Positions 1 through 9,498 of a DNA stretch of 64,000 nt are shown one piece after another (the stretch's first letter is position 1; the number at the start of each line of letters is the position of its first letter). Under the pieces are notes generated by a model, which searched no databases, was not told the DNA's origin, and worked only from the letters and a program-made list of their open reading frames with translations. Source of the stretch: Larix kaempferi (lineage: Eukaryota; Streptophyta; Pinopsida; Pinales; Pinaceae); contig BSBM01000965.1 of the NCBI GenBank assembly GCA_027924585.1, forward strand, positions 1,860,001-1,924,000, written 5' to 3'. The position numbers and the translations under genes were made by a program.

Positions 1-805
1 CATGTTTCTCAGGCTCTTTTAGATCACTCACCAAATAAGCAGCTCTCTTTTCAGTATACAATCTTCTGTGTACTCCCAACACCGGAATAGTAGCGAAAGA
101 CATATCCATTTGTAGAGTTCCCTTTAACTTTGAGGCCCATGACCTGGACAATAACATACCAAACTTAGCAGGAATATCAGCAACCACCACATCCATAAGA
201 ATTCCTTTGGCTGGTATTTTACTGAGATTGACTGTCAAATCTTTTATCAACCCTAAACATTTAACTTTCCTTGAATCGAAAGAAAATAAGTCATCATATG
301 GTCTTGTAATTTCCAATCCCAAAGATTCTACTACAAGTTTGGGCATCAAATTATGAGAAGCTCCAGAATCCAACATACAGTTATGCACCACTTTATCATG
401 AATATCCAAATTCACATAGAAGGGAGAAACTTCTTCCAAACTATTGTCTTCCATTCTTGATCCTAAACAGATATTAGGATTACCATCATCTAATTCCAAA
501 GTGTCTATTTCCACCCGATTTTCTACTTGCATCATCTTGAAAATTTGTTCCTTGTATTCCTTGTTCTTCAGTATTTCATTAAAGGGTACTGAAATCTTGA
601 CTTTTGACATTTCATTCTGTATGTTGAAAGGAACCAAATTTTTATCACTTTCTTTCATTGGATCTTTCTTGCTATCTGGAATTACCTTGGGCACATCTTC
701 ATTTTCTTTTCTTTTAGTTTGTGGTTCAGACTGACTAGTAGAAGTTTTATCAGCATTTCTTTTTGACTTGCCTATTGGTTCTTTCCCTTTGTCAATTACA
801 ACATC
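1..805 (-). pseudogene. pol: Gy1 gag-pol continuation with aspartic protease (partial)
   Basis: This frame runs on directly from the gag stop (TGA at 806-808) in the same phase and is open to the window edge. After a Lys/Glu-rich linker of about 100 residues comes a retropepsin-like domain. Its catalytic motif is LDSGASHNLMP at about 340-375, followed by the hydrophobic strands expected of a retroviral-type protease. In Ty3/Gypsy elements this enzyme processes the Gag-Pol polyprotein inside the virus-like particle. Reverse transcriptase and integrase would lie left of the window. The single in-frame TGA is either a decay mutation or a readthrough signal. Protease assignment is firm; whether the stop is programmed is unknown. 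Confidence 0.8.
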
Positions 806-2254
806 TCAGTTCCTCAGATTTATCTTTCTTTGAAGATCGTTTATGGCATTTTGATAACCAATCTGGTATTGATCACTTCCTATCTCCAAACTACAACATT
901 CTCCCTCTGCCATGAACATATCATGCTCCTGTTTAGTCAAATACACTTCTGGATCAGAACTGCCGCAGTGGTGGATATCTCCTTCAGGTATCTCGGCTTC
1001 AGCTTCCCCAGCAATATAATTTTCAGGAAAAGGAGGTCGGATCTGATCTTCTTCTGCATTCCTTGGATTTCGCTGTTCTCTCGGCCTGGCAGCTGGAACA
1101 AAAGGCCTTCTAAAATTCGGGTTTCTGATTTGAGGTTTGGCTTGTTCTTTATTTGGAGCTTTGTTATCCACTACTAATCTTTCTAACAACTTTTCCATAG
1201 TTTTCATCATTGCTTCGAATTTTACGTCTGTAGAGGAAGAAGAAGAAGAAGCTGCATTTTTATTATCTTCTCTAATTTTCTTTCTATCCATATCTCTATG
1301 TCTCATTTTTCCAGAAGCCATCATATTAGCCTCAACTTCTACTGCATCTTTCATCATTATTGCCAAAGTAGTAGATCTTCTTTCTCTTAATGTGCATGAA
1401 AAATCACCTTCAAAAGCATCAACATAATGCAACTTGGCTGCTCCTACGGGAGGTTTTATATCTGTAGGGATTGAATTGTAGACTTTCATAAATCTGGCAG
1501 AGAACTCCTGAACTGACTCAAAACCTCCCTTTTTCAGATTGTTATACTGGGTCAATACCTGCGAAGGATTTTTCTGATCTTCCCACCTTTCGATAAAAAG
1601 GGTTGTAAAGGCATCATAATTTGCAATAGATCCAGCAGCTAAAGCTCTAAACCATTTTTTCACTTCACCCCTCAAGCTTTGAGCAAACAACCTCATTTTA
1701 GCATCATCATAATCCACTTCTTCTAAATCAATAAAATCACTGAAATTATCAACATGTTGCTGTGCGGTATAATTTCCCTCATTATCAAAAGTAAAGATTC
1801 TCTGTGCATAATTTTGAGGCAAATCATGTAAAACTGCTGGCAAAACCAAAGGAGAAAATCTGGCTGCCATGGGTGGTGGATTATAAGGTGAAACACCCGT
1901 CGCCTGTTTTCTATTACCCTGTACAGGTATTCTTTGGGCTTTGGAGATTTTAGGTTCTTTCCTCTCAGATCTTTGTAAATTTTCCCAAACAGATTTTAAA
2001 GAATAGTCCCACAAACTTTGTGGATCAACTTTTGTCTCTTTCAAATCAGAATCTGACTTAGTTCTAAGCAAAATCTTTTCACTTGAACCAATATTTTCTT
2101 CCTCAAACAGATGTTCTTGTAAAGAAGGGAATATATTCGAAAACTGAGAAATACCTTCTTTCGTCTTGCCTTTGACTTTCTCCGTCTTGAGGAGCTTTTC
2201 TGGATTGTCCACGCCTAAAAAGAACTGCGAACCGGGATTCCTTCTTGTAGCCAC
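806..2254 (-). CDS. gag: Gy1 Gag polyprotein, Ty3/Gypsy type
   Basis: An intact 482-residue frame. Residues of about 130-300 match the retrotransposon Gag capsid pattern: a helical region with KKWFRALAAGSI, then FIERWEDQKNPSQ, a spacer, and VQEFSARFMKVYNSIP. Gag assembles the particle that encloses the RNA. I see no CCHC zinc knuckle; the C-terminus has only scattered Cys/His (DIHHCGSS, GECCSLE). The region before it is basic, which may serve for RNA binding. The ATG at 2254 lies about 150 bases after the primer binding site, a normal leader length. The Ser run and the acidic C-terminal tail look disordered. Family assignment is by eye; the exact lineage is not settled. Confidence 0.85.
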   Translation of the reverse strand: MATRRNPGSQFFLGVDNPEKLLKTEKVKGKTKEGISQFSNIFPSLQEHLFEEENIGSSEKILLRTKSDSDLKETKVDPQSLWDYSLKSVWENLQRSERKEPKISKAQRIPVQGNRKQATGVSPYNPPPMAARFSPLVLPAVLHDLPQNYAQRIFTFDNEGNYTAQQHVDNFSDFIDLEEVDYDDAKMRLFAQSLRGEVKKWFRALAAGSIANYDAFTTLFIERWEDQKNPSQVLTQYNNLKKGGFESVQEFSARFMKVYNSIPTDIKPPVGAAKLHYVDAFEGDFSCTLRERRSTTLAIMMKDAVEVEANMMASGKMRHRDMDRKKIREDNKNAASSSSSSTDVKFEAMMKTMEKLLERLVVDNKAPNKEQAKPQIRNPNFRRPFVPAARPREQRNPRNAEEDQIRPPFPENYIAGEAEAEIPEGDIHHCGSSDPEVYLTKQEHDMFMAEGECCSLEIGSDQYQIGYQNAINDLQRKINLRN

Positions 2255-2406
2255 AATGTATTTCTCAAATTACTCTCAAAACTTCTGAAAAATGTCACAA
2301 GTGAAGTCGCCAGGGCAATATCTACAACCAACTTGTTTCAAACTTCCTTGCCCAAGAAATTTGAGCTTTCTTTGTCGTTTCTCCCAGGGAAAATTTCAAT
2401 TTCGTT

Positions 2407-2423
2407 CCCCGGCAACGGCGCCA
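2407..2423 (-). other. Gy1 primer binding site (tRNA-Asp)
   Basis: On the minus strand the site reads TGGCGCCGTTGCCGGGG. It complements the 3' end of plant tRNA-Asp(GTC) as I know it (CCCCGGCAACGGCGCCA). This primer is well known for Athila/Tat-type Gypsy elements. It sits 3 bases inside the LTR terminus at 2427 and fixes the element's orientation. Confidence 0.9.
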
Positions 2424-2426
2424 AAA

Positions 2427-3294
2427 TGTTAGCACTTAGATTTTATTCTGGTTGTAAGAAAATAAGACCTAAGGTAACCTATTTCAAACCAAGCTTTAGG
2501 TAGAAGAACTAGCCATTTTCTCCACCAGAGAGGGCTCTCTCTTTGATATATATGTGAAGGCTAAAATATACAAAGGTTCTTTTAGAATTTCTCAAAAAAT
2601 ATTTTCTGGTCGAAAAGGTAAACAAGAAACATTGGGCATGGAGTCGAAGCTTTCAAAATGTATAATAAACCAGTGAGAGATTTTCACCATACAAATTTAC
2701 ACAGAGGCAAGATAGTAATCATATTACAGTCAATTCGATTTTTCAGGTGGCGTAGAAAGAAGTAAAGACATTCCATCAACAACATGCATCTATCTAGGAT
2801 GAATCTATTGTCAACTTTGGAGAATATAATGGATATTTAAATGCAAATAAAATGAGGCATAACTAGTATGAATCTCAAGTTATTTCAAGTGCTCATTTAA
2901 ATATGGAAGAAAAACACTATGGGAGATATAACGAAGAAAGTAAACATACACATATAAAGATAAGGAGAATAACAGACTGTAAGACTGATTAACTCATGAA
3001 TCTCTGATATCAAAAGATAGGTACCATCACTGTACTGCTTTTATTTCTCAAAAATAAACTTCAAAACATACTTGTTTCTCAAAAATTTTCCAACCCTTTC
3101 AACAATGACCTCCATTGTTTTTATACAAATTTTTTTAGAAGAAGCTCTACATAACTGCTTCTTCTAATTAATAATTAAAAATGTTTAACTAAAAGATAAC
3201 TGTCTTCGAGCAACCCATAACCGTCTTTCAAATAATATTACAAATTTAAAATAAAAATGTCTTTTTGCCACTTGGCAAAACTTTTTGGATATCA
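2427..3294 (-). repeat. Gy1 probable 5' LTR (about 870 bp; outer end uncertain)
   Basis: The inner end is firm: the LTR closes with GTGCTAACA just before the primer site. A TATA box (TATAAAAA, minus, 3118-3125) lies within it, with short repeats of the type GCCAAGTGGC upstream. The outer end is inferred at 3294, where the minus strand reads GGCGAAAGGG then TGATATCC, a polypurine tract followed by TG. An alternative is a very long LTR reaching about 7482, where the minus strand starts TGTTGACAC, an imperfect inverse of the inner end. The second LTR is outside the window, so the length cannot be confirmed. Confidence 0.55.
3118..3125 (-). promoter_or_regulatory. TATA box of Gy1 LTR
   Basis: TATAAAAA on the minus strand, in the context TTGTATAAAAACAATGG. 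It sits about 690 bases from the inner LTR end, which would leave a short U3 and a long R/U5 if the LTR starts at 3294. Confidence 0.55.
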
Positions 3295-3328
3295 CCCTTT
3301 CGCCACATGGCAAGAGTTTCAAGTGCAT

Positions 3329-5104
3329 CTAGGTATGAACAGAATATCTGGTCTTTCCGTACTTCTCCACATAATTCCACTGGTCAACCGTGGGTAAGTC
3401 ATAATTGGTCATTTCCTTCACCAAGACTCGCATCTCAATATGACCTGCATAAGAAATAGGAAGAAGGTTTGCGCAAGTTGAAATTAGCATATTTAAAATT
3501 TCAAATTCCCCTGACATTTTCTCCATTAGAATTTTTCCTGTGAGCATATGATCTAGCTGCTGGAAATTTCGGTGATCCATCCTGATATCAAACAGTAATC
3601 TTTTATATTCATTTGGAGGAATTAATTCACTCTTTTCATCCCAGAAAGCTGGGAATCCCTTATTCCCTAACTTTTCAAATTGCTTTTTGAACTGGATTAC
3701 TTCTTTCCTTATTTCTCCTGCTTTAGCCTCGACATTTTCGACATGTGAGTATTTTCCCAAGATCCTTCTGGCCCAAGTGATGACAGAAATTCTGTTCGTT
3801 ATACTCATGGCTGTCAGGTCTGCCTCAGATAGACTGTTTAAAAATGTTATTGCTCTCTGGGCTACTTCTTTCGGCTTTCTATTCAGGCTCTCCCTGACTG
3901 CTCGGCAACTTTCGAAGGCATCTTTGGCTACCTTTTCTTTAACTCTTATATAATCCAGATATGGCCTAAGTTTTTCAACCTCTTTAATGATCTGGTCCCA
4001 CACCATATGTTTACACCCCTGCATAGCAGCTTGCCCTGTTACATGAGCTGCTAGTCCTTTATTATTATTGCTCAATTCCTGATTTTTTTCCTGCAAAGTT
4101 TTTATTTCTTTCTCTTTTACTTCATTTTCTTCTTTCAATTTCTGTACTTCTGTCTTTAACAATTTGATTTCATTATCTTTTAAACTTATTTGTGACATTG
4201 CCTGTAAAATTCCATCTACACCGGTTTTATCCTCTTCTGAGCCTGTCGGTACTTGCTGCTGACTATTCTCTGCTAATTGTTTTCTTGCTGTTGCTAACTG
4301 TTCTTCTAAAATGAACCTTTCTTTTTCCCAACAATCCTTTTCGTCAGAAAGCTTTAACATTTTAGCAGTGACATCATTGACTTCGTTAGATAGTTCTTCT
4401 TTCTCTTTTTCTAATACTGTCAATTCTGCACCTTGAATGAGTACAGTGTCTGGGATTTTTAATTTTCGTCTCAATGTTAAGATCACATCTTCCTTCTCCT
4501 TGAGCAGTTTAGTGGCTGCATCTCCATCTTTATTAGTCAAATCTATTTGCAATTTCTTAATTTGCTGTTGTCGAGACTTATTCTCCGCCTTTTCCTGTCT
4601 CAACTGATTATTTAATTTGTCTACTGAATTCTTCAGTTTGTCTGCTCTCAATGTGGCCCCCAAATAGTCTGAGTATATGACCTCTCCAGCTTGTCTATGT
4701 AACAAAATTTTATCAGGGGCATTTACTTTTGACAAGTCTATCTTCATCTCTGAGATCTTGTTTTTTGTCACAACTGAAAATTTCAAAGAATTTTCTTTGA
4801 TGTTCCTGCTGGTAAATAAGCTCACTTCATTATTTGATATATTCCTGACCTTCGGAAACAATTGACTTGTTTGCTTTGCGGATTCCTGTTTATTTTTACT
4901 ATGTTCATCAAATACGTCCATGATATTCCTGGGTCTATTTACATCACCCCCTACAGGGGTTTCTTCAATGTTGTATTCCTTCACTGTAACCTCTGGTATT
5001 TCATCTTCTGTCGCTTTTGCTTCTTCTGAAATTGTTGCCAATTCTTGTGACTCATCGGTCTTCAATCTTTTTCCTTTTTCTGTCTCTTCATCATCAATGA
5101 TCAT
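3329..5104 (-). CDS. X1 second half: acidic linker, coiled coil and helical C-terminal domain
   Basis: A 591-residue frame of unknown function. Residues 1-60 are acidic and disordered. Residues of about 151-350 form a long heptad-type coiled coil rich in Lys, Glu, Leu and Gln. Residues of about 365-591 are predicted helical, with conserved-looking Trp and aromatic positions (MVWDQIIKEVEKLRPYLDYI, VITWARRIL). It is in the same phase as the upstream frame, separated only by a TAG and two codons, so the two probably make or made one protein of about 1,067 residues. The TAG at 3329 lies 22 bases from a purine tract that may be a PPT. It is not gag, pol or a recognisable envelope. X3 at 58-62 kb has the same order of parts. 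Confidence 0.75.
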   Translation of the reverse strand: MIIDDEETEKGKRLKTDESQELATISEEAKATEDEIPEVTVKEYNIEETPVGGDVNRPRNIMDVFDEHSKNKQESAKQTSQLFPKVRNISNNEVSLFTSRNIKENSLKFSVVTKNKISEMKIDLSKVNAPDKILLHRQAGEVIYSDYLGATLRADKLKNSVDKLNNQLRQEKAENKSRQQQIKKLQIDLTNKDGDAATKLLKEKEDVILTLRRKLKIPDTVLIQGAELTVLEKEKEELSNEVNDVTAKMLKLSDEKDCWEKERFILEEQLATARKQLAENSQQQVPTGSEEDKTGVDGILQAMSQISLKDNEIKLLKTEVQKLKEENEVKEKEIKTLQEKNQELSNNNKGLAAHVTGQAAMQGCKHMVWDQIIKEVEKLRPYLDYIRVKEKVAKDAFESCRAVRESLNRKPKEVAQRAITFLNSLSEADLTAMSITNRISVITWARRILGKYSHVENVEAKAGEIRKEVIQFKKQFEKLGNKGFPAFWDEKSELIPPNEYKRLLFDIRMDHRNFQQLDHMLTGKILMEKMSGEFEILNMLISTCANLLPISYAGHIEMRVLVKEMTNYDLPTVDQWNYVEKYGKTRYSVHT

Positions 5105-5110
5105 AATGTC

Positions 5111-6535
5111 CTATATAGGTCTTTTGGACCCCACTAATGCAGTATTTATTTCACTTTCTGTGTCCGCAGTTGCTTCTTCCAATGACATTTCTTTGTCGGA
5201 CGTGTCTGGAATAATTTCTTCTTTGTATTCGAGCCAGTTGGCTCTGTCTGCCATCCCTTCAACAATTTGATGATTCAGAGCCTTGATACGATGCTCAATT
5301 CTTCTTTTGGATATGATATTTAATGGGTCATATTCCATAGCTGCATCTGTCTCAAAATTCATGTCTTTTAACAACTTCTCTATATATACAGCATCGTTCT
5401 TATTCTTTATTGTGAACGGACCTAATGTGAAAGGGTATTTAATGTCCGTTGCTTGTCTGTGAACTAAAAAATTGTTATCTTCTACAATCAATTTCTGTCT
5501 TAAGAATTCCAAGGCAAAAATCCTCAAAGTGAGGAATGCTGGTAACACATAGGGTTTATGCTTAAATCCATACAATCTGATGACTGTACTATCTTTCGAT
5601 AAAAACCAATCCCCTGTAGCATATTCTGTATTCAATTGCATTGATACCTGCATTTCCGGCAGTACTCTAGGCATATTTTTTCCGAAAATCATCTTAAAGA
5701 TCGCTGAGAGCATGTAGTTGATAAAATTGAACATATTATTTTCCAGTGGAGTTGTGAAAACAATTTCTGGGAACTGTAATTCTTCCTGACTGGATACCAT
5801 AATCATTCTCATTAAAAAGGCCTGAAACCTGAAATGTCTGTGCGTGGAAAAATTGACCATCTGGTCATGAATCCTTTCTGCTATGAATGTTTCAAAATTT
5901 AGTCGGGGAATTTGACTTTCGTCAATTCCCGACTGGACTATACTTATTCTGTACAATAAACTCAATTGAAACTCAGTTATATACAAATCTGTATCTAACC
6001 CTAAAACTACGGCCAATAGTGTCAAGACCAACTGAGTATTTTCATTAAAAAGATTGGTATCTAAAGGGTAAGGGAGTTCCGAAATGCTAGTCTCTGGTCT
6101 GAGACACGTTGACAAAAACATTTCCCTATCACTCTGAGAAGCATGATGAAAATTTTCAATAATTGAAACCTCAGAAAAAACCTCAGGGTCCAGGGTTTGG
6201 GGCAAATCTACTTGCAGGGCTCTAATCAATTCGGCTGGCTTGATTTTGCAAATGGCTCTAGTTTTCTGGCTGTTTAAAACGACTCTTTCTTCCCGGGAAT
6301 AATTTTCGGCACACCAGGAGACAAATTCTGGGAAAACAGGAAATTGGTCTGGGCAAAAAGCTATCAGAGACGACTGGTGAACCCTATGGGAGTCTATACC
6401 ATCTTTTAATAACTCAGACAACTTAATTTTTACATCGGAGACCAGAAACCTAATTAGGGTATCGTAAACATCTTCATCTCTGTCTTCTAGGGCATCTTTT
6501 GACCTAAAAGCGTCTATATCTTGCACAGTCTCCAT
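5111..6535 (-). CDS. X1 first half: conserved N-terminal domain of a retroelement accessory ORF
   Basis: A 474-residue frame with no family I can name. It matches the start of X3 (58397) by eye, with the same motifs in the same order and spacing: an I-x-x-Q helix at 221 (214 in X3), HF at 234 (232), DWFLSKDS at 309 (NWYVYES at 315), an LEF or QEF motif at 343 (348) and LGPFTI at 371 (LGPLVI at 377). Such spacing across about 380 residues argues for true homology and past selection. The ATG at 6535 follows a leader of roughly 140 bases from a good TATA box. It may be an antisense additional ORF of the Tat-like element to its right, or a sense 3' ORF of a minus-strand Gypsy. Function unknown. 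Confidence 0.75.
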   Translation of the reverse strand: METVQDIDAFRSKDALEDRDEDVYDTLIRFLVSDVKIKLSELLKDGIDSHRVHQSSLIAFCPDQFPVFPEFVSWCAENYSREERVVLNSQKTRAICKIKPAELIRALQVDLPQTLDPEVFSEVSIIENFHHASQSDREMFLSTCLRPETSISELPYPLDTNLFNENTQLVLTLLAVVLGLDTDLYITEFQLSLLYRISIVQSGIDESQIPRLNFETFIAERIHDQMVNFSTHRHFRFQAFLMRMIMVSSQEELQFPEIVFTTPLENNMFNFINYMLSAIFKMIFGKNMPRVLPEMQVSMQLNTEYATGDWFLSKDSTVIRLYGFKHKPYVLPAFLTLRIFALEFLRQKLIVEDNNFLVHRQATDIKYPFTLGPFTIKNKNDAVYIEKLLKDMNFETDAAMEYDPLNIISKRRIEHRIKALNHQIVEGMADRANWLEYKEEIIPDTSDKEMSLEEATADTESEINTALVGSKRPI

Positions 6536-6705
6536 TTAAACGCTTCTTTTAAACAAAATTCCGTTTAAAAAGTGTGACAGGTCACCAGACCCTACCTGTA
6601 AGTGCTCGCTTTTCGCCTTCTGTCGCAATCGCCAGCTTCCACCAGTCTTCGGAGCTCTCCAGGATAAAGACACATGCAAAATGCCGTTATGTGGAGCCCT
6701 TTCTT

Positions 6706-6713
6706 TTTATATA
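6706..6713 (-). promoter_or_regulatory. TATA box upstream of X1
   Basis: TATATAAA in the context GGCTTATATAAAAAGAAAG on the minus strand, about 170 bases before the X1 ATG. A start about 30 bases downstream would give a leader of about 140 bases. The leader holds a CAG-GTAGGG donor-like sequence near 6590, so a short leader intron is possible but unproven. Confidence 0.6.
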
Positions 6714-7482
6714 AGCCTTTTTAAAATAACCTTCTTGCACCTTTATGAATGCGGGTCATATCCAACCGTTGATCTTCGAAGCTTTGTTTTGGACCGTCAG
6801 ATCTCGTCCCGCTTTATTCCACCGGTGGTATCCGCGATCGAAAAGGCGGTTTCTTTTTCCGGTTTGCTCCCCGCGCGGATACACCATCTGTTGACACCTG
6901 TTATGGTGGTTTATTCTCCGCGACCGCTTTTCCTTATATCCCGTGTGCATGTTCCTGGCCGCGGATGAAACATTGGCCGTTGATTTTATTTAGGTATGTA
7001 TCAGCCTTCCGATCATTATAAAATATGATGCCACGTGCCATGGCCCTACCAAGCTTTCCCTGTTCGCCACGTGTTGGGTCCCATCTTGCCACGTAAGGTA
7101 TCTTTCCACATTTCCATAATGGGTGGTTCCGCGCGGTGCTATAGTGGTTTCCGATACCACTTTATCCATACGCGGATGAATGAATATCGGACACGTGCCT
7201 TGGTGGTATTATGTCCGCTACCACCCTCCACCATTTGTTGACGATTACATTGGCGACGCGGGGTTGATATTGACCGTTGATCTTGATCTATAATATCTCC
7301 GCCGACGGAACTTGACCGGGGCTTAACCCTTACATATATTTGCTGGCGGACTTTATAAATATGGGTTTTTCTTCTATACTTTTATATAAAAACCTTCAAT
7401 TCAACCCTTTTTGTGATGATTTTTTCTCTTAGGACCTTTTAGCAAAAAGTTTAGGTTTCCTCAGACCTGGTGTCAACACCCC
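6714..7482 (-). promoter_or_regulatory. X1 upstream regulatory region with three G-boxes
   Basis: This gene-free stretch is higher in GC than its surroundings. It holds three CACGTG G-boxes (7032-7037, 7068-7073, 7192-7197), a related CCACGTAA near 7090, and at least three copies of ATCAACGG on the minus strand (near 6765, 6980 and 7270). Several CGCGCGGAT-like and TGGTATC-like short repeats recur. Together with the TATA box these look like a plant promoter for X1. The right end at about 7482 is a change of sequence class: beyond it the DNA resembles the Tl2 3' UTR. The region may be LTR U3 if the long-LTR reading of Gy1 is right. Confidence 0.5.
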
Positions 7483-7865
7483 CCTCCCTTGTTCTTGGTC
7501 ATCATCAATGTTCCTTGATTGAGCACTTCCTCCTTGCATGTCCATTCCTTTTGTTTTGTATAATTTTATCCCTTTTTCGGGTCGGAAAAGTCCTTCATGA
7601 AAAAGGCACTTAGGGAGTTTCTGTTAAGCTCTTTTCTGACTCCTAAAATAATGAAAAGATCACTGAGCAATATTGCTTCCTTTCATGCTCGTTAAAGTAC
7701 CTGAAAGGGCATCTATCTGGTATAAGTTTAACCCTTTTCTGGACCTGGTAGACTAATTACGAAAAATGAATACTCTAGTCACACCGGCTAGAAGATTTCT
7801 TCATTGCATCCTTTTATGCTTCTTCGGGCCTTGGAGACTAACACACGAAAAAGAAACCCCCTGGA

Positions 7866-8063
7866 GTCTTCTTATCACTTTCAGACTCTCTAAAATTGAA
7901 AGCCGCCATGAGCATGCACTGTCTTGGGCTCGTACAAATCCACTCAACAGTACCATTCCATTATTTCAAAGTCTTCTTATCGCTTTCAGACTCCTTAAAA
8001 TTGAAAGCAACCACGAGCATGAACTGTCCTAGGCTCGTATAAATTGACACGATAGTACCATTT
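7866..8063 (+). repeat. Tandem duplication in Tl1 3' UTR (unit about 105 bp, 2 copies)
   Basis: Two copies starting at 7866 and 7971, each beginning GTCTTCTTATC and containing CTAAAATTGAAAG-like and GAGCATG segments. Differences are scattered, so the duplication is not recent. Confidence 0.8.
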
Positions 8064-9046
8064 TAACCACACCTCTTCTAGTTCTTTAACCCATGAAGAA
8101 GTCCCCCCGTGCCTCTTGGCACTATGATCGATCATCTCGGCAGCACCCCCAATCAGGTCGCCTTTGTTTAGAGTATTCTGCAGTCTCCTGCCATTTTACA
8201 CCAACTCGAGTATCCCTCATCTCAGTCACTATCCTTGATGCCTTATAGCTATGATCCCTTTCCCACCAGTCAGTTTTATATACTGCCCGATCATCCCCGC
8301 TATCATACTTTGAACAAAGGAAGTTTGAGTCCACCCCCTCTACTTTCCCAGTTATCCCCCATAGTATGACAGTCCTACCATTAGTACTCTCACACTTTGG
8401 TTCTCCACCTTGCGCTCCTATCAAGGAAACATCATTGCCTTACTAGTTCCAGGTCTCCCTCTGTCGACGACAGCCCCTCTATTCCAGAGGATAGACCCAA
8501 AGGTCCCTGTGCCTTGGACCCATCACCATCTGTGGTGAGTGCCTACGGACCATTTTGAGAGGAGTCATCATTGCCTCTTTGAGTGGTTGTTTCTCACATG
8601 CTCGAATTCAACACCTTGATCACATCGTTGAGAATCACGCAGGGTATATATCCCTTCATTTATTGGTCGAAGACCCCAGATTTCCCCCGACTCTAGCACA
8701 TTGGTGAGTCACTTCAGAACGCCCAGTTATATGTTCCCGTGGATGTCCGGGTTGCATAGGTTATTGTATTCGGAAGCCATCCAGTCATATGCTTCCTTGA
8801 GTACCCAGTTCAGTTCCAGTTCCATGTACCATTGAGGGTATGACTCCTCGTCACTATGATCCAGTAGCTCATCAATTCCTCTGGTACCACATTCCGCAGC
8901 ACTGTTGTTATTCCAGTGTATCAGTTCTTTAGCTCAGACATGGTCAGCCCAGCAGTATGTCCCAGATTTGTGTCCCCTCTGGACTCTTATGATGTACACA
9001 GTGGTTCTCTATGTATCTTATAGGTCCCCCTTTTTTGGGCCTCACA

Positions 9047-9370
9047 GTTATTTTTTATGTATCTTGATATGAGCATGGGTATCCCCACCTCGTCCATATA
9101 TTGAGAGTCTTCCTCCTTCGAGGCCATTTATATTTCAGGTCCCCATTTATTGGACCCCCTTGTTATTGTTCTATATCTTGATACGAGCATGGGAATGCCC
9201 TCCTCGTCCATATATTAAGAGTCTTCCTCCTTCGAGGCCATGTATATTTCAGGTCCCCATTTATTTGACCCCCTTGTTATTGTTCTATGTCTTGATACGG
9301 GCATGGGAATGCCTGCCTCATCCATATGTTAAGATTATTCCTCATTCATTATTGAGGTCATGTACTTTCA
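9047..9370 (+). repeat. Tandem repeat near the Tl1 PPT (unit about 114 bp, about 2.7 copies)
   Basis: Units start near 9061, 9175 and 9289 with TCTTGATAYGAGCATGG. They share a body with CCTCCTTCGAGGCCAT and a tail with CAGGTCCCCATTTATT. The third copy is partial. One copy of the same motif lies at about 24790 in Tl2, so expansion is specific to Tl1. Confidence 0.85.
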
Positions 9371-9498
9371 ATTTTTGCAGTTTGTTCGAGACCATTGTTC
9401 CGGGCTCTAGTTTGTTTCATCTCTTCTCCACATCCCAAGAAAACCATAAAATACTTATGATGTCTATCGGCCATACGATGAGTTCCTTCCCTCACACA

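Noticed and set aside
6681-7241. Plus-strand open frames in the X1 upstream region
   Set aside because: They overlap the TATA box and G-boxes, have odd composition, and run against the X1 transcript.
8122-8424. 100-codon minus-strand open frame in the Tl1 3' UTR
   Set aside because: No domain, no promoter, lies in non-coding 3' UTR, and I found no counterpart in Tl2.
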